DNA of 64,000 nucleotides from PALSA-555 sp963821325 (GCA_963821325.1 CAWGDC010000001.1:496001-560000); one strand, 5' to 3'. Numbered from the stretch's first letter, positions 27,557 to 38,014 are shown. Numbers and translations: made by a program. Notes: generated by a model from the letters alone, not told the origin.

Positions 27557-28788
27557 GCCGCTCGCTGCGCACCCGGGTCGGCGTCGCGGCCGGCGGGCTC
27601 GCCGGCTGGCTGTCGCGCGTCACGAGACGGGGCGCGGGCGCGACGGTGAGCGGGCGGGTGCTGAACGCGATCGCGCCCGGCGCGCTCGCCGAGCTCGCCG
27701 TCGGGCGGCGCACCGTGCTGGTGTCGGCGACGAACGGCAAGACGACCACCACCCGGTTCCTCGCGGCGGCGCTCGCCACGAACGGCCGGAGGGTCGCCAC
27801 CAACTCCACCGGCGCGAACCTGGCGTCGGGGATCGCCCCGACCTTGGCGCGCGACCCGGCCGCCGACACCGCGGTGCTCGAGGTCGACGAGCGGGTCCTG
27901 CCCCGGGTCGTCGACGTGCTCGGCGCCGAGCTGCTCGTGCTCGGCAACCTGAGCCGCGACCAGCTCGACCGCTACGGCGAGGTGCACCTCGTGGCCGACG
28001 CCTGGCGGGCGGTCGCCGACGCCCACCCGCAGCTCGCGGTGGTGGCGAACGCGTCGGATCCCCACGTCGTGTGGGCGGCCAGCCCGGCCGCGGTGACGTG
28101 GGTCGAGCTCGGCCTCGGCTGGCGGCAGGACGCCGCGACGTGCCCCCAGTGCGGGGCGCTGCTCGGCTGGGACGCCGACCGCTTCGCCTGCCCGCAGTGC
28201 GGGTTCGCCCAGCCCGACGCCGCCGTCCGCCTCGACGGCGACGACCTGGTGCGCGACGGCGAGCGTGTCCCGCTGCGCCTCGCCGTCCCGGGCCGCTGGA
28301 ACCTGGCCAACGCCGCGCTCGCGGTCGCGGCGGCCAGCACCCACTTCGACGTGGCGCCCACCGACGCGGCGGCGGCGCTCACCGACGTGACGACCGTGGC
28401 CGGCCGGTACATGCGCGTCCCGCTCGGGGACGGCCGCGAGGCCCAGGTGCTGCTGGCCAAGAACCCGGCCGGGTGGAGCGAGGTGCTGGCGTACCTCGCC
28501 GAGATCGACACCGCCGTTGTCCTCGCGGTGAACGCCCGCGTCGCCGACGGCAGGGACCCGTCGTGGCTCTGGGACGTCCCCTACGAGCTGCTCGCCGGGC
28601 ACGCCACCGCCGCGTCCGGGGAGCGCTGCCTCGACGTCGCCGTGCGGCTCCTCTACGCCGGGGTCGACCACGTCGTCACGCCCGACCCGCTCGCCGCGGC
28701 GCGCGCGCTCGACGGTGACACCGTGCACCTCGTGTGCTCCTACACCCAGTTCTCGCGGCTCTACCGGAAGTTCGGGGGCGGCGCGTGA
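27553..28788 (+). CDS. murT: Lipid II isoglutaminyl synthase, ATPase subunit MurT
   Basis: MurT with GatD amidates the alpha-carboxyl of D-Glu in the peptidoglycan stem peptide at the membrane. The 411-residue Mur-ligase-like protein has the P-loop VSATNGKTTTTRFLAAAL at about residues 55-72. A four-cysteine zinc ribbon (CPQC at two places around residues 197-219) is inserted in the middle domain, as in known MurT. The C-terminal DUF1727 domain holds LLAKNPAGWSEVLAYLAEID. GTG at 27553 overlaps the upstream gene; its own end overlaps gatD as GTGA. Confidence 0.96.
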   Translation: MSRSLRTRVGVAAGGLAGWLSRVTRRGAGATVSGRVLNAIAPGALAELAVGRRTVLVSATNGKTTTTRFLAAALATNGRRVATNSTGANLASGIAPTLARDPAADTAVLEVDERVLPRVVDVLGAELLVLGNLSRDQLDRYGEVHLVADAWRAVADAHPQLAVVANASDPHVVWAASPAAVTWVELGLGWRQDAATCPQCGALLGWDADRFACPQCGFAQPDAAVRLDGDDLVRDGERVPLRLAVPGRWNLANAALAVAAASTHFDVAPTDAAAALTDVTTVAGRYMRVPLGDGREAQVLLAKNPAGWSEVLAYLAEIDTAVVLAVNARVADGRDPSWLWDVPYELLAGHATAASGERCLDVAVRLLYAGVDHVVTPDPLAAARALDGDTVHLVCSYTQFSRLYRKFGGGA

Positions 28789-29540
28789 GCGACGAATCGG
28801 CGCTGCGGGTCGGGTTCATCTACCCCGAGCTGCTCGGCACCTACGGCGACCGCGGCAACGCGGTCGTGCTCGTGCAACGGGCCCGCTGGCGGGAGCTGCC
28901 CGCCGAGCTCGTCGAGGTGCCGGCCGGCGACCCGATCCCCGCGGACCTCGACGTCTACCTCTTCGGCGGCGGCGAGGACGACCCGATGCACCTGGCCGGC
29001 AGCGGGCTGCGGGCGTCGCGGGCCAACGTCGAGCGGGCCGTCGCCGGCGGCGCCGTCGTCCTCGCCGTCTGCGGCGGCTACCAGCTCCTCGGGCACCGCT
29101 ATGTCGCCGCCGACGGCAGCGAGCTCGAAGGGATCGGGCTCCTCGACCTCGAGACCCGCGCCGGCCCGACCCGTCTCATCGGCGAGGTCGTCGTCGACCC
29201 CGCCGCGCTCCCCCGCCTGACCGGCTTCGAGAACCACTGGGGCCGCACCACCCTCGGCCCCGACGTCGCGCCGCTCGGTCACGTCGTCACCGGCGGCGGC
29301 AACGGCGACGGCACCGAAGGCGCCCGCCTCGGCCGGGTGGTCGGCACCTACCTGCACGGCCCGGTCCTGGCCCGCAACCCGGCGCTCGCCGACCACCTGC
29401 TCACCGAGGCGCTCCGCGTCGACGCCCTCGCGCCCCTCGAGAGCTACGTCCAGGACCAGCTGCGCATCCACCGGCTGTACGCCGGCACCGCCCGCGGGTG
29501 GCGCCGCTGGTGGCAGGACCGGCTCCTCGCCCGCGGCTGA
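28785..29540 (+). CDS. gatD: Lipid II isoglutaminyl synthase, glutaminase subunit GatD
   Basis: GatD releases ammonia from glutamine for MurT. The 251-residue protein is a CobB/CobQ-like class I glutamine amidotransferase. The nucleophile cysteine is in VLAVCGGYQLLG near residue 94, and the catalytic histidine is in VGTYLHGPVLARNP near residue 190. The N-terminus LRVGFIYPELLGTYGDRGNA is diagnostic. GTG at 28785 overlaps the murT stop. A 6-bp stem (29533-29538 with 29547-29552) spans the stop codon and may be a weak terminator. The spacer 29541-29699 holds nothing else I recognise. Confidence 0.96.
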   Translation: MSDESALRVGFIYPELLGTYGDRGNAVVLVQRARWRELPAELVEVPAGDPIPADLDVYLFGGGEDDPMHLAGSGLRASRANVERAVAGGAVVLAVCGGYQLLGHRYVAADGSELEGIGLLDLETRAGPTRLIGEVVVDPAALPRLTGFENHWGRTTLGPDVAPLGHVVTGGGNGDGTEGARLGRVVGTYLHGPVLARNPALADHLLTEALRVDALAPLESYVQDQLRIHRLYAGTARGWRRWWQDRLLARG

Positions 29541-29699
29541 CCGGCGAGCCGCCGCGGAAGCGGGCGCTCGGCGCCGTGCAGACGCTGGCGACCCGCCGCT
29601 CCAGCGCGCCGATGTCGCACCCCGCACCGGACGGGCGCGGCACCGAAGCTCGACCGCCTGACCCGGCGACAGCCCCCTGGTCGTGGGCGCGGCGGCGCG

Positions 29700-30905
29700 T
29701 CAGTCGGTGAGGTCGCGGATCTTGTCGATTCGCTCCTGGGCGTGGTTGACGTCGACGCCGCGCAGCTCGACGAGCTGCTCGCGATCCGCGGCGGCGATGG
29801 CCTCGGCGTCGGCGTCCGCGGCGGCGAGGCGGGCCTCGATGCCCTCCTCGACGATGCGCTCGGCCTCGTCGACGAGCGCCGCGACCATCTCGTCCTCGGG
29901 GACGACCCGCACGACGGTGCCGCGCACGAAGAGATGGCCTTTGCCGCGTCCCGCAGCGATGCCGAGGTCGGCGCCCCGGGCCTCGCCGGGCCCGTTCACG
30001 ACGCAGCCCATCACGGCGACCTGCAGCGGCAGGTTGCGGGCGGCGAGCGCGGCCTGCGCCTCCTTCGCGACGCCGATCACGTCGATCTCGGCCCGGCCGC
30101 ACGACGGGCAGGCGATGAGGTCCACGCCCTTGCGTTCGCGGAGGCCGAGCGCCTCGAGGAGGGTGCGGCCGGCCTGCGCCTCCTCGACGGGGTCGGCCGT
30201 GAGCGAGTAGCGGATCGTGTCGCCGATCCCCTCGGCGAGCAGCGTCCCGATGCCGGCGGTGGACTTCACCACGCCGGCGGGTGGGGGGCCGGCCTCGGTC
30301 ACGCCGAGGTGCAGCGGGTGGTCGACCGTGTCGGCGAGGAGCCGGTACACGTCGATCATCACCGGGACGCTGGAGGCCTTCACCGAGATCTTCACGTCGT
30401 CGAAGTCGACCTCTCGGAAGTAGTCGAGCTCGCGCACCGCGCTCGCCACGAGCGCCTCGGGGGTGGCGCCGCCGTGCTGTTCGGCGATGTCGGGGTCGAG
30501 GCTGCCGGCGTTCACCCCGATGCGGATCGCGAGGCCGCGGTCCTTCGCCTCCGCGGCGACGGCCTTGATCTGGTCCGGCTTGCGGATGTTGCCCGGGTTG
30601 AGGCGCAGCCCCTGGACGCCGGCCTCCATCGCGGCGAGCGCGAGGCGGTACTGGAAGTGGATGTCGGCGATGATCGGGACGGGGGCGCGGGGCACGATCT
30701 GGGCGAGGCCCTCGGCGGCGGCCTCCTCGTTGCAGGTGCAGCGCACGAGGTCGCAGCCCGCGCCGGCGAGCGCGTAGATCTGGGCGAGGGTGCCGTCGAC
30801 GTCGGCGGTCTTCGTCGTGGTCATCGACTGCACCGAGATCGGGGCGCCGCCGCCGATGGCGACGGGACCGACGTGCACCTGGCGGGTCACCCGGCGGGGT
30901 TGCAT
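29700..30905 (-). CDS. ispG: 4-hydroxy-3-methylbut-2-enyl diphosphate synthase
   Basis: IspG (GcpE) makes HMBPP in the MEP isoprenoid pathway using a [4Fe-4S] cluster. The 401-residue protein starts PRRVTRQVHVGPVAIGGGAP and has a TIM-barrel with LRLNPGNIRKPDQI and LHLGVTEAGPP. The cluster cysteines are in LIACPSCGRAEIDV and VAVMGCVVNGPGEA. The 18-residue-plus C-terminal extension is Ala/Glu-rich. It lies two genes from dxr, another enzyme of the pathway. The ATG follows TAGGCT by 7 bases. Confidence 0.97.
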   Translation of the reverse strand: MQPRRVTRQVHVGPVAIGGGAPISVQSMTTTKTADVDGTLAQIYALAGAGCDLVRCTCNEEAAAEGLAQIVPRAPVPIIADIHFQYRLALAAMEAGVQGLRLNPGNIRKPDQIKAVAAEAKDRGLAIRIGVNAGSLDPDIAEQHGGATPEALVASAVRELDYFREVDFDDVKISVKASSVPVMIDVYRLLADTVDHPLHLGVTEAGPPPAGVVKSTAGIGTLLAEGIGDTIRYSLTADPVEEAQAGRTLLEALGLRERKGVDLIACPSCGRAEIDVIGVAKEAQAALAARNLPLQVAVMGCVVNGPGEARGADLGIAAGRGKGHLFVRGTVVRVVPEDEMVAALVDEAERIVEEGIEARLAAADADAEAIAAADREQLVELRGVDVNHAQERIDKIRDLTD

Positions 30906-30912
30906 GCGCTCC

Positions 30913-30918
30913 AGCCTA
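30913..30918 (-). promoter_or_regulatory. -10 box for leaderless ispG
   Basis: TAGGCT on the minus strand is 7 bases before the ispG ATG (30905). The intervening GGAGCGC could alternatively act as a very close Shine-Dalgarno of a short leader. Confidence 0.4.
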
Positions 30919-30969
30919 CGGGCGGGGGCCGGACCGGCTCCGGGGGGAGCGGTGAAGATCCGGTGAAGG

Positions 30970-32190
30970 TCAGCCGCCGAACGCCTGGCGGACGTCGAGG
31001 AACGCCGCGGAGAGGCTGAGCGTCACCAGCAGCATGAGCACCACCGCGGTGACGGGCATCAGCTTGCGGAAGTCGACGCGCACCTCATGGTGCGTGACCC
31101 GTGACGCGACCCACTCGTAGACGACGACCACGGCGTGACCGCCGTCGAAGGGCAGCACCGGCAACAGGTTGAACAGCGCGAGCAGCAGGCTGATGCTGCC
31201 GAGCAGCCAGAGCAGCGCCCACACGTTGCCGTTCACCAGCTGGCTGCCCTCGGTGACGATCCCGATGATCGACACCGGCCGGTCCTGCGCCGCGGCGCTC
31301 GTCGCGGCGGGCGCCTTCGACGTGAAGTTCTGGCTGTACTGCGCGACGCCGGAGGGCGAGACAAGGTGCGCGACCGCGCCGGCGGTGCCGGTGGTGAGGT
31401 CCGCGATCTGCTTGAACGATTCGGGGACGGCGCCGAGGATCCCGACCGGTCGGTAGGCCTCGCCGGGCGCGACGCCGAGGAACCCCTTCCCGGCCTGCTT
31501 GGTGAGCGTCGCGGTGAGCGTCAGCGGCTGGCGGTCGCGCACGACCTCGATCGTGGTGGCCTCGTTGGGGCGGGCCTCGATGGCGTTCTTCAGGTCGTTC
31601 CACGAGTGGATGGCGTGTCCCTCGACGGCGACGATGCGGTCGCCGCCGTGCAGCCCGGCAACCTGGGCCGCGGTGTGCGCCGCGACGCTGTCGACCGTCG
31701 TGTTCGGGCCCACGGCGAGGCGGCCCTGCCCGGCGAGCACGATGAAGAACAGGAGGAAGGCGAGCAGGATGTTGACGCTGACGCCGGCGACGGTGAGGAG
31801 CAGCCGGTCGCCGTAGCCGGCGCGGCGGAAGGTGCGCGCCTCGTCGGCCGGGTCGATCTCCTCGAGGTTCGTCATGCCGACGGTGCGGACGTAGCCGCCG
31901 ATGAGGACGGCCTTCACGCCGTACTCGGTCTCCCCTCGGCGGAACGACCACAGCCGCGGCCCGAACCCGACGAAGAACTCGGTGACCTTGATCCCGGCGC
32001 GCTTGGCGACGAGGTAGTGGCCGGCCTCGTGGAGGATGACCATGATCACGATGCCGGCGATGATCGCCACCGAGTAGCGCGTCGAGGGGCGGGCGACGAG
32101 GAGCACGACGACGCCGAGCAGCACGGCGAGCAGCGACAGCCGGGCGCCGCGGCTCACCGCGACGCCGGACTCGTCCAGCGGGTCCTTCAC
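30970..32190 (-). CDS. rseP: RIP metalloprotease, RseP/site-2 protease family
   Basis: This intramembrane zinc protease cleaves anti-sigma factors or signal-peptide remnants in the membrane. The catalytic HEAGH is at residues 54-58 in a hydrophobic helix, and the third ligand region is LLPVLPFDGGHAVVVVYEW near the C-terminus. A PDZ domain (LHGGDRIVAVEGHAIHSWND) lies between. At least four transmembrane segments are visible. GTG at 32190 overlaps the dxr stop as GTGA. Length 406 residues. Substrate unknown. Confidence 0.94.
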   Translation of the reverse strand: MKDPLDESGVAVSRGARLSLLAVLLGVVVLLVARPSTRYSVAIIAGIVIMVILHEAGHYLVAKRAGIKVTEFFVGFGPRLWSFRRGETEYGVKAVLIGGYVRTVGMTNLEEIDPADEARTFRRAGYGDRLLLTVAGVSVNILLAFLLFFIVLAGQGRLAVGPNTTVDSVAAHTAAQVAGLHGGDRIVAVEGHAIHSWNDLKNAIEARPNEATTIEVVRDRQPLTLTATLTKQAGKGFLGVAPGEAYRPVGILGAVPESFKQIADLTTGTAGAVAHLVSPSGVAQYSQNFTSKAPAATSAAAQDRPVSIIGIVTEGSQLVNGNVWALLWLLGSISLLLALFNLLPVLPFDGGHAVVVVYEWVASRVTHHEVRVDFRKLMPVTAVVLMLLVTLSLSAAFLDVRQAFGG

Positions 32191-33335
32191 GGTGTCGGGC
32201 TTCCGGTCCCCACCCGTCGTCCCACTGGCGTGTCCTCGATCCGTTCGATGAGCCGGCGGGCCCGCTCGCGTCCGGCCCGGTCGACGGTGAGAACGTCGGC
32301 GACGTCCGCGACGTTCCCGGGCGGGTCGACGAGCGCGTCGGCGAGGACGTCGGCGATGGCCAGCCAGGGGATCCGCCGGTCGAGGAACGCGGCGACCGCG
32401 ACCTCGTTCGCGGCGCTCAGCGCCGCGGGGGCGCCACCCCCGGCCCGCCCGGCCGTGTAGGCGAGGGCCAGCGCCGGGAACGCGTCGAGGTCGGGGGCCT
32501 CGAAGGTGAGGGCACCGAGGGTCGCCCAGTCGACGGCGCCGAACGCCTCGTCGAGGCGGTCGGGGGCGCCGAGCGCCAGGCCGATGGGGAGGCGCATGTC
32601 GGGCATGGACAGCTGGGCGACGACCGCGCCGTCGCGGTACTCGACCATGCCGTGCACCACCGACTGGGGGTGCACCACGACGTCCACGTGGTCGTAGTCG
32701 AACCCGAAGAGCTCGTGGGCCTCGATCACCTCGAGGCCCTTGTTCATGAGGGTCGACGAGTCGATCGTGATCTTGGCGCCCATGTCCCACGTCGGGTGCT
32801 TCAACGCGTCCTCGACGGTGACGAGCTCGAGCTCGCTGCGGGTCCGGCCCCGGAACGGCCCGCCGCTGGCCGTGAGCCACAGGCGCGCCACCTCGGCGCG
32901 GGTGCCCGCCCGGAGCGCCTGGTAGAGCGCGGAGTGCTCCGAGTCGACCGGGACGATCTCCCCACCGCCGCGGGTCCGGGCGGCGTTCACGACCGGGCCG
33001 CCGGCGATGAGGCTCTCCTTGTTCGCCAGCGCGAGGCGCTTGCCGGCCTCCAGGGCGGCGATCGTGGCGGGCAGCCCGGCGAAGCCGACGACCGCGTTCA
33101 GCACCACGTCGACGTCGGGCTCCCCCGCCAGCCCGGCGAGGACGTCGGGGTCGTCGGCGCAGACGCGGGCCCGGGCCGGCGGGACGTCGAACTCGGCGGC
33201 CTGCGCGGCCAGCAGATCACGGTTCGTGCCGGCGGCGAGCGCCGCGACGTCGTAGCGGTCGCGGTGGCGGCGGATCAGCTCGAGCGCCTGGGTGCCGACC
33301 GAGCCGGTCGACCCCAGCACCGCGACGCGCGTCAC
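32187..33335 (-). CDS. dxr: 1-deoxy-D-xylulose 5-phosphate reductoisomerase
   Basis: Dxr performs the first committed step of the MEP pathway with NADPH. The 382-residue protein has the N-terminal VAVLGSTGSVGTQALELIRR, the ALANKESLIAGG segment, and the catalytic loop region IVPVDSEHSALYQAL, LTASGGPFRG and HPTWDMGAKITIDSSTLMNK. GTG at 33335 overlaps the cdsA stop as GTGA. It is coupled to rseP downstream, a common actinobacterial pairing. Confidence 0.97.
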   Translation of the reverse strand: MTRVAVLGSTGSVGTQALELIRRHRDRYDVAALAAGTNRDLLAAQAAEFDVPPARARVCADDPDVLAGLAGEPDVDVVLNAVVGFAGLPATIAALEAGKRLALANKESLIAGGPVVNAARTRGGGEIVPVDSEHSALYQALRAGTRAEVARLWLTASGGPFRGRTRSELELVTVEDALKHPTWDMGAKITIDSSTLMNKGLEVIEAHELFGFDYDHVDVVVHPQSVVHGMVEYRDGAVVAQLSMPDMRLPIGLALGAPDRLDEAFGAVDWATLGALTFEAPDLDAFPALALAYTAGRAGGGAPAALSAANEVAVAAFLDRRIPWLAIADVLADALVDPPGNVADVADVLTVDRAGRERARRLIERIEDTPVGRRVGTGSPTP

Positions 33336-34687
33336 TTGAAGAACAGGTACAGCGCCAGGTAATAGGCGGCGGGCAGCGCGAAGAGCATGGCGTCGAAGCG
33401 GTCGAGGAACCCGCCGTGCCCGGGCAGCAGCCCACCGAAGTCCTTCACCCCCAAGTCGCGCTTGAGCATCGACGCGGCGAGATCGCCGATCGGGGCGGTG
33501 ACCGCCACGACGAACCCGAGCGCCAGGCCGCCGCCGATCCCCTTGATCGCCCACGGGTGCAGCACCGCGCCGACGAACGCGCCCAAGACCACCGCGGCGA
33601 TCGCGCCGGCGATGAGCCCCTCGATCGTCTTGTGGGGGGACACGCGCGGCAGCAGCGGGGTGTGGCCGAGGGTCCGGCCGGCGAAGTAGGCGACGACGTC
33701 GGAGCCGATCGCGCAGATGACCACGCCGCCGAGCAGGCCCGTCCCGCCCGGGTTGGGGGCGAGGAGCAGCCCGGCGAAGCCGCCGAGGATCCCGACGTAG
33801 CAGAACCCGAGGAGGGTGAGCCCGATGTTCACGGTCGGGCGCTGGTGCACGACCTCGATCAGGTACCAGAGCAGCGTGAAGGTGATGACGAGCACGGCCA
33901 CCATCGGGTAGGCGCGCTCGCCCTGGTTGTAGGCGATCGGGACGATCGCGATGCAGCCGAGCAGCCCCATGACGGTCGCCGGGTGATGGCCGGCGCGTCG
34001 GAACCCCTCGAAGAGCTCGAACGCCGACACGCCGACGACGAGCATGACCAGCACGACCGCGACGGGCCGGCCCGCCGCGAACGCGATGAGGGCGATCACG
34101 GCCATGATCGCCCCGGTGATCACCCGGGCGCCGAGGTCGGCGCCGTCGTCGGGCGCGGGCACGCCCTCGTAGCCGCCGTGCCCCTCGGGGCGGGCGTTGC
34201 CGCGGCGGCCGCGGCGGCGCGGTGGCCCCCAGGCCTCCTCGTCGCCGTCCTCGGCGAGCGCGCCGATCATCGTGGCGTCGTCGGGCGCGAGCTCGCCCTC
34301 GGCGAAGTCGCCGACGTCGCGGTTCCAGTCGCTGCTGTCGGTCCGGAACCGCGCCCGGCCCGGCCCGGGCAGCGACGACCAGCTCTCGAAGTCGTCGTCG
34401 GCACTCTCACCGCCGACGGACCGGGGCACCTCCCCGGTGGGCGGGTCCGTCCAGTGCTGCAACCGGGACGAGCCGCCGGCGGCGGGCCGGCGCGGCTCGG
34501 GCGCCGGGGCGCCCTGCGCGGACCAGGTGGCGTCCTCGGGGAGGGGGAATCGGCCGCTCCCGCCGCTCCGCGCGGGTGGGCCGGGGGGCGCGGCGGGGTC
34601 CGGCCCCACGACCCGGACCCCCTCGTCGGACGGCGTCGGGCGCTGCGCCCACTCGTCCTCGGGGTCGTCGTCACGCCAGTCGGCCAC
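33332..34687 (-). CDS. cdsA: Phosphatidate cytidylyltransferase with long disordered N-terminus
   Basis: CdsA makes CDP-diacylglycerol for phospholipid synthesis in the membrane. The C-terminal half has eight or so hydrophobic helices and the signature SMLKRDLGVKDFGGLLPG then HGGFLDRFDAM. About 190 residues before the membrane part are charged and Pro/Gly-rich with no obvious fold (for example DDPEDEWAQRPTPSDEG). The GTG at 34687 is chosen because AGAGGA lies 6 bases upstream. Total 451 residues, against about 280 in E. coli. Confidence 0.93.
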   Translation of the reverse strand: MADWRDDDPEDEWAQRPTPSDEGVRVVGPDPAAPPGPPARSGGSGRFPLPEDATWSAQGAPAPEPRRPAAGGSSRLQHWTDPPTGEVPRSVGGESADDDFESWSSLPGPGRARFRTDSSDWNRDVGDFAEGELAPDDATMIGALAEDGDEEAWGPPRRRGRRGNARPEGHGGYEGVPAPDDGADLGARVITGAIMAVIALIAFAAGRPVAVVLVMLVVGVSAFELFEGFRRAGHHPATVMGLLGCIAIVPIAYNQGERAYPMVAVLVITFTLLWYLIEVVHQRPTVNIGLTLLGFCYVGILGGFAGLLLAPNPGGTGLLGGVVICAIGSDVVAYFAGRTLGHTPLLPRVSPHKTIEGLIAGAIAAVVLGAFVGAVLHPWAIKGIGGGLALGFVVAVTAPIGDLAASMLKRDLGVKDFGGLLPGHGGFLDRFDAMLFALPAAYYLALYLFFK

Positions 34688-34780
34688 CGTCACTCCTCTC
34701 ACACCCGCCCCACTCGGCGGGGACTCCAAGGCTAATCGGCTGGGGCCGGCCGGCCGGACGGGGCCCGCGGGCGGGCAGGG

Positions 34781-35359
34781 TCAGTCCTCGAGGAGCTCGT
34801 GCTCCTTCTTGGCGAGCACCGCCTCGATGTCGGCGACGACGCCCTTCGTGTGGCGCTCGAGGGTGTCCTCGGCCCGCTTGAGGTCGTCGTCGGAGAGGTC
34901 CCCGTCCTTGGCGAGGCCCTCGAGGTCGTGGCGGGCCTGCCGGCGGATGTTGCGGACGGCGACCCGGGCCTCCTCGGCTCGGTGCTTCACCAGCTTCACG
35001 AGGTCGCGGCGGCGCTCGCCGGTCAGCTCGGGGAACACGAGGCGGATCACCACCCCGTCGTTGTTCGGGGTGATGCCGACGTCGCTCGACTGGATGGCCC
35101 GCTCGATGCCCTTGATCGCGATCTTGTCGTAGGGGCTGATGACCAGCACGCGGGGCTCGGGGACGCTGAACGACGCGAGCTGCTGGAGGGGCACCTCGCT
35201 GCCGTAGTAGTCGACGCGGAGCTTGTCGACGAGGCTCGACGTCGCCCGCCCGGTGCGGATCCCGCCGAACTCGACCTTGAGATGCTCGACCGCCTTGTGC
35301 ATCTTGTCCTGGCACTCGTCGATGACGAGCTGGCGCATCTCGTCGCCCTGGTCGCTCAT
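34781..35359 (-). CDS. frr: Ribosome recycling factor
   Basis: RRF splits post-termination ribosomes with EF-G. The 192-residue protein has the signature GGIRTGRATSSLVDKLRVDY, the YDKIAIKGIERAIQSSDVGI segment, and the conserved FPELTGERRRDLVKLVKHRA. It is slightly longer than the usual 185 residues because of the N-terminal MSDQGDEMRQ. It follows pyrH by 12 bases in the standard rpsB-tsf-pyrH-frr order. Confidence 0.97.
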   Translation of the reverse strand: MSDQGDEMRQLVIDECQDKMHKAVEHLKVEFGGIRTGRATSSLVDKLRVDYYGSEVPLQQLASFSVPEPRVLVISPYDKIAIKGIERAIQSSDVGITPNNDGVVIRLVFPELTGERRRDLVKLVKHRAEEARVAVRNIRRQARHDLEGLAKDGDLSDDDLKRAEDTLERHTKGVVADIEAVLAKKEHELLED

Positions 35360-35371
35360 CGTCGCCTCACG

Positions 35372-36100
35372 TCAGGCGGTGCTCACGAGCGTCCCGATCG
35401 GCTCGCCGACGAGCGCACGGCGGATGTTGCCGGGCTGCATCACGTCGAAGACGATGATCGGCAGCGCGTTGTCCATGCAGAACGTGATCGCGGTCGAATC
35501 CATGACCGCGAGCCGTCGGTTCAGGACCTCGAAGTGGCTGACCTCGAGGAGCTTCACCGCGTCGGGGTCCTCGAGCGGGTCGGCGGAGTAGACGCCGTCG
35601 ACCCCGGAGTGGGTGCCCTTCAGCACCGCCTCCGCGCCGATCTCGGCGGCCCGCAACGCCGCCGTCGTGTCGGTCGTGAAGTACGGGTTGCCCGTCCCGG
35701 CGGCGAAGACGACCACCCGTCCCTTCTCGAGGTGTCGGATGGCGCGCCGGGGGATGAACGGCTCGGCGACCTGGGCCATGGCGATCGCGGTCTGCACGCG
35801 GGTCGGCTGCCCGGCGGCCTCGAGGGCCTCCTGCAACGCCAACGCGTTGATGACGGTGGCGAGCATGCCCATGTAGTCGGCCCGGGCCCGGTCCATGCCC
35901 CGCGTCGCGCCGGCGAGGCCCCGCCAGATGTTGCCGCCGCCGACGACGATGGCGAGCTCGATGCCGAGCTCGGCGCGGGCGCTCGCCACCTCCTCGGCGA
36001 CGCGCGCCACAACCGTGGCGTCGATCCCGTAGCCGCTCGGCTCGGCGAACGCCTCGCCGGAGAGCTTCAGCACCGCTCGGCGGTAGCGGCTCTGGGTCAC
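35372..36100 (-). CDS. pyrH: UMP kinase
   Basis: PyrH phosphorylates UMP to UDP. The 242-residue hexameric amino-acid-kinase fold shows VLKLSGEAFAE at the start, IVVGGGNIWRG, RADYMGMLATVINALALQ, and FAAGTGNPYFTTDTTAALRA. The start is GTG at 36100. A 58-base spacer follows tsf. It is part of the conserved translation/cell-envelope cluster. Confidence 0.97.
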   Translation of the reverse strand: MTQSRYRRAVLKLSGEAFAEPSGYGIDATVVARVAEEVASARAELGIELAIVVGGGNIWRGLAGATRGMDRARADYMGMLATVINALALQEALEAAGQPTRVQTAIAMAQVAEPFIPRRAIRHLEKGRVVVFAAGTGNPYFTTDTTAALRAAEIGAEAVLKGTHSGVDGVYSADPLEDPDAVKLLEVSHFEVLNRRLAVMDSTAITFCMDNALPIIVFDVMQPGNIRRALVGEPIGTLVSTA

Positions 36101-36158
36101 GACCTCTCCTTCCGGCGCGGCCCGCCGGTCTCGGCGGTGCCGCGGTCGTGCGTCTGTT

Positions 36159-36996
36159 CTAGTCCTCGCCGACCTTGACGCGGGCGAAGCGCCGCACGGT
36201 GGCGTCGGTGCCGAGCCGGCCGACGAGCTGGCCGACGGTCTGCTTGGGCTCCCGCACGAAAGGCTGCTCGAGGAGGACGGTCTCCTTGTAGAACCCGTTG
36301 AGGCGGCCCTCGACGATCTTGGCGAGCGCCGCCTCGGGCTTGCCCTCGTTGCGCGTCCGCTCCTCGAAGATGGCCCGCTCCCGCTCGACGTCCGCGGCCG
36401 GGACCTCGTCGCGGGTCAGGTAGCGGGGCGCGGCCGACGCGACGTGCAGCGCCACGTCGTGGGCCACGGTCCGGGCGTCCGGGTCGCTCGGGTCGACGCC
36501 GCCGAGCTCGACGAGCACCCCGATCGTGTACCGGTCGTTCTGCGGGTGCTTGTAGCCGTCGAGGAGCCCGTCGGCGGTCTCGAACACGACGACCCGGCCG
36601 AGCACGATGTGCTCTTGGAGGCGGGCGGCGAGGGCGGCGACGTGCTCCCCGACCGTGGTGCCCTCGTGCTCGAGGGCGTCGAGCTCCTCGGTGCCCGCCT
36701 CGACGGCGAGGCGGGCGAGGGCCCCCACGGTGGCGGTGAAGTCGGCGTTCTTGGCGACGAAGTCGGTCTCGGCGGTCAGCTCGACGATCGCGCCGACGCC
36801 ACCCTCGACGAGTACCTCGACCGCGCCCTGCTCGGCGGCGCGGCCGGCCCGCTTCGACGCGCCGGCGAGCCCCTTGGCCCGCAGCCAGTCCTTCGCCGCC
36901 TCGAGGTCCCCGCCGTTCTCGGTCAGCGCCGTCTTGCAGTCCATCATCCCGGCGCCGGTCTGCTTGCGCAGCTGCGCGACGTCGGCCGCGGCGAAC

Positions 36997-37004
<8 letters not shown>
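36159..37004 (-). CDS. tsf: Translation elongation factor Ts
   Basis: EF-Ts recycles EF-Tu by GDP/GTP exchange. The 281-residue protein has the N-terminal UBA-like KQTGAGMMDCKTALTENGGD and the core VELTAETDFVAKNADFTATV. The ATG at 37004 gives MPEFAAADVAQLRKQTGAGM. It overlaps the last eight bases of rpsB, so translation is probably coupled. Confidence 0.97.
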
Positions 37005-37936
<932 letters not shown>

Positions 37937-37963
37937 GACGGGTCTCCTTTTCGGTTGGTCCTC

Positions 37964-38014
37964 CGCCCACCTGCACCCGGATCGAACCGGGCGACCGAGC
38001 AACGGTGGTGGGCG
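37964..38014 (-). ncRNA. Candidate three-way-junction leader RNA of rpsB-tsf
   Basis: On the minus strand, CGCCCACC (38014-38007) pairs perfectly with GGTGGGCG (37971-37964). Inside are two hairpins: ACCG/CGGT with a 5-base loop (38006-38003, 37997-37994), and CCCGG/CCGGG with loop TTCGAT (37991-37987, 37980-37976). The fold lies 28 bases upstream of the start codon and just before the Shine-Dalgarno. A 5-bp hairpin (38039-38025) precedes it. Position suggests control of rpsB by a ribosomal protein; no known family is recognised. Confidence 0.5.

Noticed and set aside
37976..37991. T-arm-like CCCGG-TTCGAT-CCGGG suggesting a tRNA gene
   Set aside because: The loop has six instead of seven bases, and the flanks form an 8-bp closing stem of a three-way junction, not an acceptor and D/anticodon arms. 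Treated as an mRNA leader.
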